NCBI GenBank assembly: GCA_030045175.1 | Contig: JASIBM010000542.1 | Location: 1 to 11,009, forward strand | Direction of reading: 5' to 3' | From: Streptosporangiaceae bacterium | Lineage (GTDB): Bacteria > Actinomycetota > Actinomycetes > Streptosporangiales > Streptosporangiaceae | DNA: 11,009 nt | Shown: positions 1-6,565 of the stretch, in pieces | Layout: every line of letters starts with the position of its first letter | How positions within the stretch are numbered: position 1 is the first letter of the stretch | The notes under the pieces: generated by a model | What the model was told of the DNA's origin: nothing | Databases searched by the model: none | The model's input: only the letters and a program-made list of their open reading frames with translations | Translations under genes and position numbers: made by a program

Positions 1-114
1 ACGACCCAGCCCGACGGCACCGTGGGCATCAACGGCACGCTCACGCTGAACGCGCCGACCTCGACCGAGGCCGGCATCTTCACCGGAACCATCACGTTCA
101 CGATCGTCGGCTAG
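1..114 (+). CDS. C-terminal end of a secreted beta-sandwich surface protein (5' truncated by window)
   Basis: An open frame enters at base 1 and ends at a TAG at 112-114, giving 37 residues that finish in GIFTGTITFTIVG. Alternating Thr/Val/Ile residues and the 'G-(I/T)-F/Y-T-G-T-(I/L)-T-F-T' ending are typical of the last strands of WxL-like and fimbrial-type secreted beta-sandwich domains. No membrane anchor or sortase signal follows. The next gene downstream encodes a DUF916/WxL-interacting-like membrane protein on the same strand, which fits a surface protein of the WxL-like type (inference). The rest of the gene lies left of the window, so the family cannot be confirmed. Confidence 0.6.
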   Translation, partial: TTQPDGTVGINGTLTLNAPTSTEAGIFTGTITFTIVG

Positions 115-141
115 CAGTCAGCCGCCGATAAGCGAACCCAC

Positions 142-157
142 GCCATCGGCCGATGGC
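142..157. repeat. 16-bp perfect palindrome
   Basis: GCCATCGG followed directly by CCGATGGC is a perfect 16-bp palindrome starting 28 bp after the stop codon of the upstream gene. It could be a dimeric regulator site or part of the 3' untranslated region. It lies just before the hairpin at 162-197. No regulator is assigned. Confidence 0.5.
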
Positions 158-161
158 ACAG

Positions 162-197
162 GGCGGGCCGGGCTTCCACCACGGAACCCGGCCCGCC
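162..197 (+). terminator. GC-rich hairpin, probable terminator of the upstream surface gene
   Basis: GGCGGGCCGGG (162-172) pairs perfectly with CCCGGCCCGCC (187-197). After a bulged C at 173 the stem continues with TTCC (174-177) against GGAA (183-186) around a 5-nt loop. This gives 15 base pairs 48 bp after the stop codon. No T-run follows, as is common for actinobacterial terminators, so termination is inferred from position and stability. Confidence 0.6.
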
Positions 198-379
198 ATG
201 CCGTGATGACCTTCTCCGGCCACCCAGATGTAAGTTCTTCCATTTCCTGATACCTCAAGTTAACTTTCTGTTCGTAATATCCCCTCTTTTATCTACCGTC
301 CAGTTGGTATCGTCGGCGAAGCCGTGTCGTCCGCCTCGATGCCCCGTAGCGTCACGGTCGTTCGGAGGACCGTAGTTCC
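198..379 (+). promoter_or_regulatory. AT-richer leader/promoter region of the DUF916-like operon
   Basis: The stretch from about 228 to 300 is clearly poorer in G and C than the rest of the window, as expected for a promoter after the hairpin at 162-197. TAATAT at 275-280 is a plausible -10 element, but I see no convincing -35 at 16-18 bp from it. A GGAGG ribosome site at 364-368 lies 11 nt before the ATG at 380. The main support is base composition and position between a terminator and a gene start. No riboswitch or RNA gene is evident. Confidence 0.35.
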
Positions 380-1531
380 ATGAATCGCATAAGAATGGCC
401 GTTCACGCGAGGTCGGCCCGTCCGCCCCGCCGGGTCACGCGCGAGCGGGCCAGGCCTGCGGTCGCGCGGGTCACGGCTGGCTCGTTCCTCGTCGGCATCC
501 TCGCCACCGTCGCGGCGCCTGGGCTCGCCTCGGCCGCTACCGCGGGATCGGCTGCTGTGGCACGATCGGCCGCCTCTAAGCCAGGGTCGCGAGCCTTCTT
601 CGGGCTCGGCCCGGCCAGCGCGACCAAGATCGACGGGCGCGCCTACTTCGCCTGGAGCGCCGATCCCGGCTCGTTCCTGCACGACCACGTCGCGGTCGTG
701 AACTTCGGGATCACGAAGGTGACCCTGCACGTCTTCGTCACCAACGCGGTGAGCACGCCGAACGGCGGCACAGGCTTCCTGCCGGCCGGGCAGGCCCGTG
801 GCGGCCCGGCATCCTGGGTCACGATCGCGTTCCCTAACCACTCGTCCACCATCACCTTGGCGCCGCGGAGCAAGGTGATCCTGCCGATCACCGTGGTCAT
901 CCCGAAGAACGCCCCGCCAGGTGATCACGTGGGGGCGGTCGTCGCGGCCTATTACTCGGTGATCCAGTCCAAGAACCACGCGAGGCTGCACCTCGTGCAG
1001 CAGGTCGCCGACCGCATCATCACGCGGATCTCGGGAAAGCTGGTTCCCCAGCTCAGCGTGCTCGACCTGCGGGTCAGCCACACCAGCCCGCTGAGTCCGT
1101 TCGCGTCGGGGATGGCGACGTTGTCGTTCACGGTCAAGAACACAGGCAACGAGCTGCTCGGGGGCAAGGTAAGCGCGTCCGTGCACGGCCTGTTCGGCTC
1201 GACGGAGACGCACGCGAACTTCCTCACGGTCCCTGTGATGTTGCCAGGCGGCTCGGATGGCGGGCGCGTGACCGTAACCGGCGTGTACCCGGAATTCTTG
1301 ATGACAGCCAAGGTCTCGGTCGATCCGACGGTGGTGACCGGGCAGTTGGACCAGGGCCTGACGACGTATTCCGCGCAGGTCAGCTTCTGGTCGGTCCCGT
1401 GGATCCTGCTGATCATCGTCATCTTGCTCGTGCTGCTCGCCGTCGGCATCTGGCTGCTGCGCCGTCGGCGTCGGCGCCCGCCCGCCGCCACACCGCCCGC
1501 GCCGGCCATGGCCGGATCTGTCGAGCAGTAG
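380..1531 (+). CDS. DUF916/WxL-interacting-like membrane-anchored surface protein
   Basis: This 383-residue protein starts at ATG 380 behind GGAGG (364-368); an in-frame ATG at 395 is an alternative. Residues 1-53 form a long Arg-rich signal sequence with a hydrophobic stretch (about 34-50) and an ASA-type cleavage region. The exported part resembles DUF916/WxL-interacting proteins: a first beta-sandwich (about 75-180) with 'D(H/S)V.V.NFG....TL.VF.TNA', then 'PP-GDHVGAVVA', then a second Ig-like domain around 'FTVKNTGN'. Residues 337-360 are one membrane helix followed by six arginines and a short Pro/Ala tail, so the body faces outwards. In Firmicutes such proteins work with WxL surface proteins; the preceding truncated gene could be the partner here (inference). 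The next gene starts 10 bp downstream, so they form an operon. Confidence 0.72.
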   Translation: MNRIRMAVHARSARPPRRVTRERARPAVARVTAGSFLVGILATVAAPGLASAATAGSAAVARSAASKPGSRAFFGLGPASATKIDGRAYFAWSADPGSFLHDHVAVVNFGITKVTLHVFVTNAVSTPNGGTGFLPAGQARGGPASWVTIAFPNHSSTITLAPRSKVILPITVVIPKNAPPGDHVGAVVAAYYSVIQSKNHARLHLVQQVADRIITRISGKLVPQLSVLDLRVSHTSPLSPFASGMATLSFTVKNTGNELLGGKVSASVHGLFGSTETHANFLTVPVMLPGGSDGGRVTVTGVYPEFLMTAKVSVDPTVVTGQLDQGLTTYSAQVSFWSVPWILLIIVILLVLLAVGIWLLRRRRRRPPAATPPAPAMAGSVEQ

Positions 1532-1541
1532 GAGAGGAATC

Positions 1542-2417
1542 ATGCACATCGTTCGTTCGTGCGCCGTCGCCGTCGCCGCAGCCTTCGTCGCGACCGCCGC
1601 GTCGGCGCCGGCCGCGATGGCGGAGGTTACCCGGACGGGGGCCGTCCAGTTCGCCGGTCAGCAGGCCGGGTCTCGCCTGCCCTATACCGACCCCAACCAG
1701 GATGGCTGGCTGACCCTGTGCGGCACCAACCTCAAGCCAATCACGGGCGGCAGCGTCGACTCGATGCCGTTCGTATGGCGCGTCGTGTCGAGCGCGCACA
1801 CGGCGAAGGGCTATTTCATCAGCGGCGCCAAGGCTACGATGTTCGCCTACCAGCCGCGGCCATACACTCCTGCGGGTGCCTGGAGCGGAATGCAAATGGC
1901 GGCGGCCTCGCTGTACAGCAACCCAGCCCACCCGATGGCCCAGTTCACGCCCATCGACCTGGCGCTGAAGGACATGGTCGAGTCGTTCCCCCCGATCTGG
2001 GACCATCTCTACGAGCTGCGGCTCTACCTGAGCGCGCCCGGCCTTACCCCGCTCACCCGCCCGTACGCGGCCGCCGACATCGCCGTCCACGGCTCGACCT
2101 GGTCGCTGGTAGCTGGGGGGCACGCGTCCTGCACGAGCGGCAAGGTCGCGTCCATCGAGGTGCTTGACCACATGCCGGGCGCCAGCGGCATGCCCAAGCC
2201 CACGCCGGGCGGATCGGCGTCGCCAGGCTCGACGCCGGGTGACGGTTCGCAGTCACCGGGGTCTCCGGGGTCACTCGGAGCGACCCCGGCCGCCTCGTCG
2301 TCGCACTCATCAAGCTCCGCTTCCGCCGCCATCGCAATCGGGGTGGTGGCCCTGATCGTCCTCGCAACGGTGCCAGGCGTGCTGTGGTGGCGCCGCAGGC
2401 GACGGGCGACTGGCTGA
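1542..2417 (+). CDS. Membrane-anchored surface protein with uncharacterised extracellular domain and Pro/Ser/Gly stalk
   Basis: The ATG at 1542 lies behind GGAGAGG (1531-1537), 10 bp after the previous stop. The 291-residue product has a signal peptide (1-27, ending APAAMA). An extracellular domain (about 30-207) has two cysteines, C60 and C197, which could form a disulfide. A Pro/Gly/Ser linker (about 212-260) leads to one C-terminal helix (about 262-282) and an RRRRR stop-transfer tail. There is no LPXTG motif, so it is held by the helix rather than sortase. The domain is clearly related to residues 40-200 of the next protein: both carry TGGS, KAT-F-Y-P, G-WSG-Q, L--N--AP, SFP and Y(E/D)(V/L)RL---PGL-L blocks. 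I cannot name this domain. A role in surface display or adhesion is inference only. Confidence 0.7.
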   Translation: MHIVRSCAVAVAAAFVATAASAPAAMAEVTRTGAVQFAGQQAGSRLPYTDPNQDGWLTLCGTNLKPITGGSVDSMPFVWRVVSSAHTAKGYFISGAKATMFAYQPRPYTPAGAWSGMQMAAASLYSNPAHPMAQFTPIDLALKDMVESFPPIWDHLYELRLYLSAPGLTPLTRPYAAADIAVHGSTWSLVAGGHASCTSGKVASIEVLDHMPGASGMPKPTPGGSASPGSTPGDGSQSPGSPGSLGATPAASSSHSSSSASAAIAIGVVALIVLATVPGVLWWRRRRRATG

Positions 2418-2452
2418 CTTCCACCAACCAGTTAACGCGAAGGGAAATCGCA

Positions 2453-3892
2453 TTGATTAAGGGCAAGGTTATTTCGCTGGCGGCCGGGGCCACGGCCCTG
2501 ATTACCGTCGGTTTCGGCGCGATGGCTGCGCACGGCGCCACGCTCGCCGGGGGCGGCGGCGGTTCGACCCCGCCATGGGAATCGTCGATCAGCCCGGCTC
2601 CAGGCGGGTTCATCACGTTCTACAACAGCCAGGGTCAGGTGGTGACCGGGGGCTCGATCAACAACAACGGGCTGAGCGCGTACTCGGTCGCGTCGACTGC
2701 CGCGCCGTCGGGCTACACCAAGGCGACGCTGTTCGTCTACACGCCGGTGAGCGGGGAGAACCCCGGGCTTTGGTCGGGTGAGCAGATCAGCAGCTCGACG
2801 CTCTTCCCGAACTCGTCGGCGCCTGACCCGGTCGGGACGACCGGCAATCCGGTAGAGACCAACCCAGGCGACGACACGACGCTGGCGAGCTACATCTCCT
2901 CGTTCCCGAACACGCAGACCACTACCGGCTACGTCGGCCTGTACGACGTCCGGCTGAAGGTTACCGGCCCCGGCTTGCCGGTGCTGTCCAGCTACTGGGA
3001 CACCGTGATCTCGGTGGACACCACCAACGACACCTGGTCGGTTGACTACCCGGACTGGACCCAGGACACCACCACCACCCTGTCCGCGTCCCCGCCGAGC
3101 CCGCAGACGGCCCCGGCCAGCCCGGTCACGCTGACGGCGACGGTGTCGCCTGACACCGCTGGCACCGTCAGCTTCTGGAGCGGCACCACCCAGATAGGTT
3201 CCACCCAGACCGTGACCGGCAGCGACGGTACCGCGCAGGTGACGACAACTCCGCCGGAGGGGACCACGCCCTACCAGGCGATCTTCACCCCGACGGTGGG
3301 CTCGGCTGACATCGGCTCGGCCTCGTCGACGCTGAGCTACGTGGTGGAAGGTCCTCCGAACTTCGTGCCCACGCTGTTCGGGCCTGGCGGGCCTGGCACG
3401 GCGCAGGTCGGCGGCCTTGAGTACTGCCTCGCCTCGTTCGACAACGCCAGCTCCGTGACGTACGCCTGGCAGGCGAACGGCAACACGATCTCGGGTGCCA
3501 CGTCGGACACCTACACGCCAATCCCGTCGGAGCTCAGCCAGACGCTGACCTGCTCGGTGGTGGCGACCAATGGCGCCGGATCGGTGTCTGGCACCAGCAA
3601 TGGCGCCAACATCGGCGAAGGTGCGGCGCTTGTCCCGACCGTCAAGCCGAAGCTGAGCGGGCCGAACAAGACCGGCGGGACCGAGAAGGTCACCGCTGGC
3701 ACCTGGTCGCCGGCCGCGATCACGGTCACCTACCAGTGGTACGTGGGGACGACCAAGGTCTCCGGTGCGACCAGTTCGTCGTTCAAGGTGCCGAGCTCGG
3801 CCAAGGGCAAGACGGTGCACTGCGTGGTCACCGCCTCGGCGACCGGCTACGCCAACGGCGTCTACACCACCCCGTCGGTGAAGATCACCTGA
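2453..3892 (+). CDS. Secreted multi-domain Ig-like repeat surface protein (TTG start)
   Basis: The longest frame opens at ATG 2384 inside the previous gene, but its first 23 residues are not signal-like. A TTG at 2453, 7 nt behind AAGGGA (2440-2445), gives 479 residues starting MIKGKVISLAAG, a proper signal peptide ending near AHG-AT (about 27-30). Residues 40-200 are the uncharacterised domain shared with the preceding gene. About 204-298 looks like a bacterial Ig-like group 3 (Big_3) domain ('TTTTLSASP...PVTLTATVSP...GTVSFWSG'). About 304-387 and 395-479 are two copies of the 'TYQW...G..ISGATSSTYT...GKTVTC.V' repeat. The middle copy keeps both Ig cysteines (C325, C367) and the last keeps only C457. 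No anchor follows, so it is probably released or held by partners. It is the last gene before a strong terminator. Confidence 0.75.
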   Translation: MIKGKVISLAAGATALITVGFGAMAAHGATLAGGGGGSTPPWESSISPAPGGFITFYNSQGQVVTGGSINNNGLSAYSVASTAAPSGYTKATLFVYTPVSGENPGLWSGEQISSSTLFPNSSAPDPVGTTGNPVETNPGDDTTLASYISSFPNTQTTTGYVGLYDVRLKVTGPGLPVLSSYWDTVISVDTTNDTWSVDYPDWTQDTTTTLSASPPSPQTAPASPVTLTATVSPDTAGTVSFWSGTTQIGSTQTVTGSDGTAQVTTTPPEGTTPYQAIFTPTVGSADIGSASSTLSYVVEGPPNFVPTLFGPGGPGTAQVGGLEYCLASFDNASSVTYAWQANGNTISGATSDTYTPIPSELSQTLTCSVVATNGAGSVSGTSNGANIGEGAALVPTVKPKLSGPNKTGGTEKVTAGTWSPAAITVTYQWYVGTTKVSGATSSSFKVPSSAKGKTVHCVVTASATGYANGVYTTPSVKIT

Positions 3893-3904
3893 TCGCCTAG
3901 ATCC

Positions 3905-3946
3905 CGGGTAGGCCGGGCGGCTATCGCCGCCCGGCCTACCCGTTTT
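3905..3946 (+). terminator. Strong intrinsic terminator of the surface-protein cluster
   Basis: CGGGTAGGCCGGGCGGC (3905-3921) pairs perfectly over 17 bp with 3926-3942 around a TATC loop, followed by TTTT (3943-3946). It starts 12 bp after the TGA of the Ig-repeat gene. The last T is also the first base of the convergent PIG-L gene's stop triplet. On the minus strand no T-run follows the stem, so it may work in both directions but is classical only for + transcription. Confidence 0.9.
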
Positions 3947-4689
3947 CAGGGCGACTCGATTACCTGGAATGCCTCGGCGAGCCTGCCCTCGGGCAGGCCG
4001 CCCATCGCCGCCGACCTGCCCAGCCAGGCACGCAGGAAGTCCTCGAGGTTGGTCATGTGGCCGGTCTGGCTCTCGTGCGCCCGCAGCGCGGCGACCTTGC
4101 GCGGGAAGTTGTCCGTGACATCCACGAAGTGGGTCGGCCGCAAGGCGCCCGCGATCCACACCTCGCGCACGGTCCACGCCTGCAGGCCCTCGTCGCCGGC
4201 CAGGTCAGGGAACGCGAACGGGTTGCGGGCGTCGGGGTAGACGGCGTCGATCGAGGCCGACCCGGCGGCGCGGTGGTCCGGGTGGCTCACCGGGAGGCGC
4301 TCGTAGTTGCGCTCGGGCGACTGGCATACCAGCCGGTCGGGCCTGACCTGCCTGATCACCCGTGTCAGGTCCTTGCGCAGGGCCAGCGTTGGCTCAAGCT
4401 GGCCGTCAGCGTAACCGAGAAAGCGCACGTCGCTGACCCCCACGCACTTGGCCGCGGCGACCTGCTCGGCCTGGCGCACGGAAATCATCTCCGACCTGCT
4501 GACCGAGGGGTCGCTGCCGCCGGCGGCGCCGTCGGTGACGATGCAGTAGACCACCTCGAGGCCGGCGTCCGTCCAGCCGGCGATGGTTCCCGCCGCGCCG
4601 AAGTCGACGTCGTCCGGGTGCGCGGCAATTATCAAGATCTTGCTGATCTGGGAGTCATCGAGCACGTCATCGATCGTAAGCCAGGGCAC
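3946..4689 (-). CDS. PIG-L/LmbE family zinc deacetylase
   Basis: The product is 247 residues from a GTG at 4687-4689. The family hallmark AHPDD is at 23-27 and SHPDH at 135-139, giving the expected zinc ligands H24, D27 and H139 and catalytic Asp D26. The fold runs from ILIIAAHPDD through 'VVYCIVTDGAAGG' (about 47-58). PIG-L enzymes remove acetyl groups from N-acetylglucosamine conjugates; relatives include MshB (mycothiol synthesis), Mca (mycothiol-conjugate cleavage) and BshB, and the true substrate here is unknown. No Shine-Dalgarno site precedes the GTG, and the frame is closed at 4714-4716, so the start must lie near here. It begins 48 bp after the arsR1 stop on the same strand with no hairpin between, so co-transcription with arsR1, and hence induction by arsenic, is likely. 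It appears cytosolic. Confidence 0.85.
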   Translation of the reverse strand: MPWLTIDDVLDDSQISKILIIAAHPDDVDFGAAGTIAGWTDAGLEVVYCIVTDGAAGGSDPSVSRSEMISVRQAEQVAAAKCVGVSDVRFLGYADGQLEPTLALRKDLTRVIRQVRPDRLVCQSPERNYERLPVSHPDHRAAGSASIDAVYPDARNPFAFPDLAGDEGLQAWTVREVWIAGALRPTHFVDVTDNFPRKVAALRAHESQTGHMTNLEDFLRAWLGRSAAMGGLPEGRLAEAFQVIESP

Positions 4690-4737
4690 CGACGGGCAAG
4701 CAAGCCAGTCACCTCATGCCGCCCGGCTGAGTAATCC

Positions 4738-5097
4738 TTAGCTGGCCGGGGATCCGATCAGCGCTGCCAGGCTCGCCAGCGCCTGCGTCCTGGCCCGGTA
4801 GTAGACCCAGACTCCGCGCTTGTCCCGGTCGAGCAGGCCGGTCTCGTGCAGCACCTTGAGGTGGTGGCTGATGGTGGGCTGGGATAGCTCAAACGCGCCG
4901 GCCAGGTCGCAGACGCACGCCTCGCCGCCTGGATGGCTGGCGATAAGCGACATCAGCCGCAGCCGGACCGGGTCGGCGAGCGCCTTCAGCAGCGCGGCCA
5001 CCTGCTCGGCCTGGCCCTGCGACAGTGGCTCCCGCGACAGCGGCGCGCAGCACGCGGCCGCCCCGGGCAGGTCAAGCACAGGCAAGGACTTCGACAC
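4738..5097 (-). CDS. arsR: ArsR-family arsenic-responsive repressor (arsR1)
   Basis: I place the start at GTG 5095-5097 (119 residues, VSKSLPVLDL...). An upstream ATG at 5157 would extend through the operator region with unlikely residues. The winged helix carries the recognition helix SQPTISHHLKVL (about 72-83) and wing GVWVYYR. Metal-site cysteines are an N-terminal pair C16-C17 and C61-V-C63 at the helix that binds As(III) in E. coli ArsR; the third E. coli cysteine is absent. An N-terminal Cys pair plus a core cysteine resembles Corynebacterium glutamicum ArsR (family knowledge). It is about two-thirds identical to ArsR2 (7988-8365) over the core. The GTG follows a -10-like CAATAT by 6 nt, so the mRNA is probably leaderless. 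It represses itself and the divergent ArsI gene. Confidence 0.88.
   Translation of the reverse strand: MSKSLPVLDLPGAAACCAPLSREPLSQGQAEQVAALLKALADPVRLRLMSLIASHPGGEACVCDLAGAFELSQPTISHHLKVLHETGLLDRDKRGVWVYYRARTQALASLAALIGSPAS
4859..4883. repeat. 25-bp direct repeat copy 1 (inside arsR1)
   Basis: These 25 bases are identical to 8109-8133, exactly 3250 bp away in the same orientation. They encode the recognition helix in both arsR genes. They reflect gene duplication or recent shared ancestry and could serve as a recombination site. Confidence 0.85.
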
Positions 5098-5175
5098 ACA
5101 TCTATATTGACATTGATCGAAGCGTGTGGCAACGTAAGGCCAGACATAGACAGTCATTGAAGTCTGGGAGATCCC
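5098..5175. promoter_or_regulatory. Divergent arsR1/arsI promoter with probable ArsR operator
   Basis: Leftward promoter: TTGCCA (complement of 5127-5132), 17-bp spacer, CAATAT (complement of 5104-5109), then 6 nt to the GTG, predicting a leaderless arsR1 transcript. Rightward promoter: TTGACA at 5107-5112, 17 bp, and a weak CAACGT at 5130-5135, followed by GGGAG (5166-5170) 5 nt before ATG 5176. The two promoters overlap almost completely. An imperfect dyad ATCTAT-N6-ATTGAT (5100-5117) covers the leftward -10 and the rightward -35 and is the likely ArsR site. TCTATATTGAC (5101-5111) and TGGCAA recur at the arsR2 promoter. CCAGAC (5140-5145) and GTCTGG (5162-5167) could form a leader hairpin. 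Confidence 0.65.
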
Positions 5176-5586
5176 ATGTCCAGGGTCCAGCTCGCGCTCA
5201 ACGTCAACGACCTAGACGAATCGGTCGCCTTCTACAGCGCCCTGTTCGGCACCGAGCCCGCCAAGCGCCGCCCCGGCTACGCCAACTTCGCGATCGCGGA
5301 GCCGCCGCTGAAGCTGATCTTGATGGAGAGCCCGGGAGAAGGCGGCAGCCTGAACCATCTCGGCGTCGAGGTCGCCGATACAGGTGCGGTCGGCGCCGAG
5401 CAGGCGCGACTGGCCGAGGCAGGCCTCGCCTCGACCGACGAGCGCGGCACCACCTGCTGCTATGCCAGGCAGGACAAGTTCTGGGTGCAAGGCGCCCCCA
5501 ACGGCGAGCGGTGGGAGATCTACACCGTTCTGGAGGATAGCCAGACGTTCTGGGGCCAAGACGAGGGCCAGCGCTGCTGCGCCTGA
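5176..5586 (+). CDS. arsI: ArsI/CadI-family glyoxalase-fold protein, probable C-As lyase
   Basis: This 136-residue vicinal-oxygen-chelate protein starts at ATG 5176 behind GGGAG. The N-terminus (QLALNVNDLDESVAFY) matches the ArsI/CadI family. Likely metal ligands are Q5, H61 (in NHLGVEV) and E114 (in RWEIYTV); Gln at the first position also occurs in the Thermomonospora curvata enzyme, as I recall. The vicinal pair C94-C95 sits in TTCCYARQDKFW, the site that binds trivalent organoarsenicals. ArsI cleaves the carbon-arsenic bond of methylarsenite with O2 and Fe(II), releasing arsenite. The C-terminus carries a second Cys pair, C134-C135, of unknown role, possibly arsenic capture. It is divergent from arsR1 under a shared operator and followed by an ArsM gene. 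CadI members may respond to cadmium instead, so the substrate is probable rather than proven. Confidence 0.85.
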   Translation: MSRVQLALNVNDLDESVAFYSALFGTEPAKRRPGYANFAIAEPPLKLILMESPGEGGSLNHLGVEVADTGAVGAEQARLAEAGLASTDERGTTCCYARQDKFWVQGAPNGERWEIYTVLEDSQTFWGQDEGQRCCA

Positions 5587-5800
5587 CCGGGCACGCGCTG
5601 CGGCGTGAGGTCCGGGGCGCTGCCCGGGCCCGGGCAGCGATGCGCGTGGCGCATGAAATCGTGGGGCTAGCTGGCAGGCGTGGTCGGCAGCGCGGCATCC
5701 GCGCGTGCGTGGACTGCTTTCCCACCGCCGCCGACGTCGTCATGGGCCGGCCCGTGCCAGCTCAGCCGGTCCCGGTGCCACCGCCTCAGGAAGGATCGCG
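5587..5800 (+). other. 214-bp arsI-arsM intergenic region with tandem hairpins
   Basis: No convincing gene is visible here. The main structures are a 22-bp perfect palindrome, CGCTGCCCGGG/CCCGGGCAGCG (5618-5639), immediately followed by ATGCGC-GTG-GCGCAT (5640-5654), a 6-bp stem with a 3-nt loop. They start 31 bp after the arsI stop and could terminate or attenuate transcription before arsM, or stabilise the arsI message. No T-run follows and no second ArsR box was seen, so it is unclear whether arsM has its own promoter. The arsM ribosome site AGGAAGGA is at 5788-5795. Confidence 0.55.
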
Positions 5801-6547
5801 ATGACCGTCGACCAGGCCGCAACCAGCGGCGATCCAATCATCAGCAGGTACTCTGCCCTGGCCAGGGCGGCCCTTGCTGGCGGGGCCATCGCGGACTGCG
5901 ATCAGGGCGAGTTCGACGACAGTCAGTTCGGTGCCGCTGCCTATGATGATGCGGCCGGCGTCCCCGATGCCGCGCTCGGCGCGAGCCTTGGCTGCGGCAA
6001 CCCGGTCGCCGTCGCCGACCTGCGGCCCGGGGAAACCGTACTGGATCTCGGGTCAGGAGGCGGGCTGGATGTGCTGTTGTCCGCCCGGCGGGTAGGCCCG
6101 GCCGGCGTCGCCTACGGCCTGGACGGGAGCGAGGACATGCTGACCCTCGCCCGCGCGCACGCCGCCAGCGCAGGGATGAGCAACGCGCGGTTCGTGCTCG
6201 GGCGCATCGAGGACATCCCGCTGCCGGATGAGCACGTGGACGTGGTGATCTCGAACTGCGTCGTGAACTTGTCCGCGGACAAGCCGCAGGTTCTCAGCGA
6301 GGCGTTCCGGGTGCTGCGCCCCGGCGGGCGCCTGGGCATCAGCGACGTGATCGCCGATGAGGATCTCGACCCGGACCGCCGGGCGGCGGCGGAAGCCAGC
6401 GTCGGCTGTGCGAACGGAGCGCTCACCGCCACCGAATACGAGGACCTGCTGAGCAAGGCTGGCTTCACCGGCATCAGCGTCACCGTCACCAGCCACGCCG
6501 CCCCTGGGCTGCATTCCGCGATCGTCAGAGCCATCAGGCCCGCCTAG
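5801..6547 (+). CDS. arsM: ArsM-type arsenite S-adenosylmethionine methyltransferase
   Basis: I start at ATG 5801, 5 nt behind AGGAAGGA (5788-5795), giving 248 residues; an ATG at 5705 in the same frame lacks a ribosome site and homology. The SAM-binding core is present: VLDLGSGGGLDVLLSA (80-95), the acidic turn of motif II in YGLDGSEDML (105-114), and IEDIPLP (136-142). Four cysteines sit where ArsM enzymes have their arsenic ligands: C33 (ADCDQG), C65 (LGCGNP), C153 (SNCVVNL) and C203 (GCANGAL). These correspond to C44, C72, C174 and C224 of Cyanidioschyzon ArsM; the first match is least sure. It methylates As(III) to methylated, partly volatile species in the cytosol. It probably shares regulation with arsI, but the 214-bp gap with hairpins leaves this open. 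It is of slightly compact length, with no truncation seen. Confidence 0.9.
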   Translation: MTVDQAATSGDPIISRYSALARAALAGGAIADCDQGEFDDSQFGAAAYDDAAGVPDAALGASLGCGNPVAVADLRPGETVLDLGSGGGLDVLLSARRVGPAGVAYGLDGSEDMLTLARAHAASAGMSNARFVLGRIEDIPLPDEHVDVVISNCVVNLSADKPQVLSEAFRVLRPGGRLGISDVIADEDLDPDRRAAAEASVGCANGALTATEYEDLLSKAGFTGISVTVTSHAAPGLHSAIVRAIRPA

Positions 6548-6565
6548 CTCCTGGCGAGGCTGCCT

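Noticed and set aside
293..1549. Long minus-strand open frame (418 aa) opposite the DUF916-like gene
   Set aside because: It is rich in Arg, Asp and Gly with no recognisable domain, which is the usual shadow of a high-GC gene. The plus strand has a signal peptide, family motifs and a membrane helix.
2432..4177. Minus-strand open frame of 581 aa opposite the Ig-repeat gene
   Set aside because: Its composition is Arg/Gly-rich and repetitive, it crosses the strong terminator at 3905-3946, and it overlaps the well-supported PIG-L gene. It is a shadow frame.
5098..5157. Extended N-terminus of ArsR1 from ATG 5157
   Set aside because: The extra 20 residues are encoded by the promoter/operator region and contain unlikely residues. 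The GTG at 5095-5097 restores the normal ArsR start and Cys-pair position.
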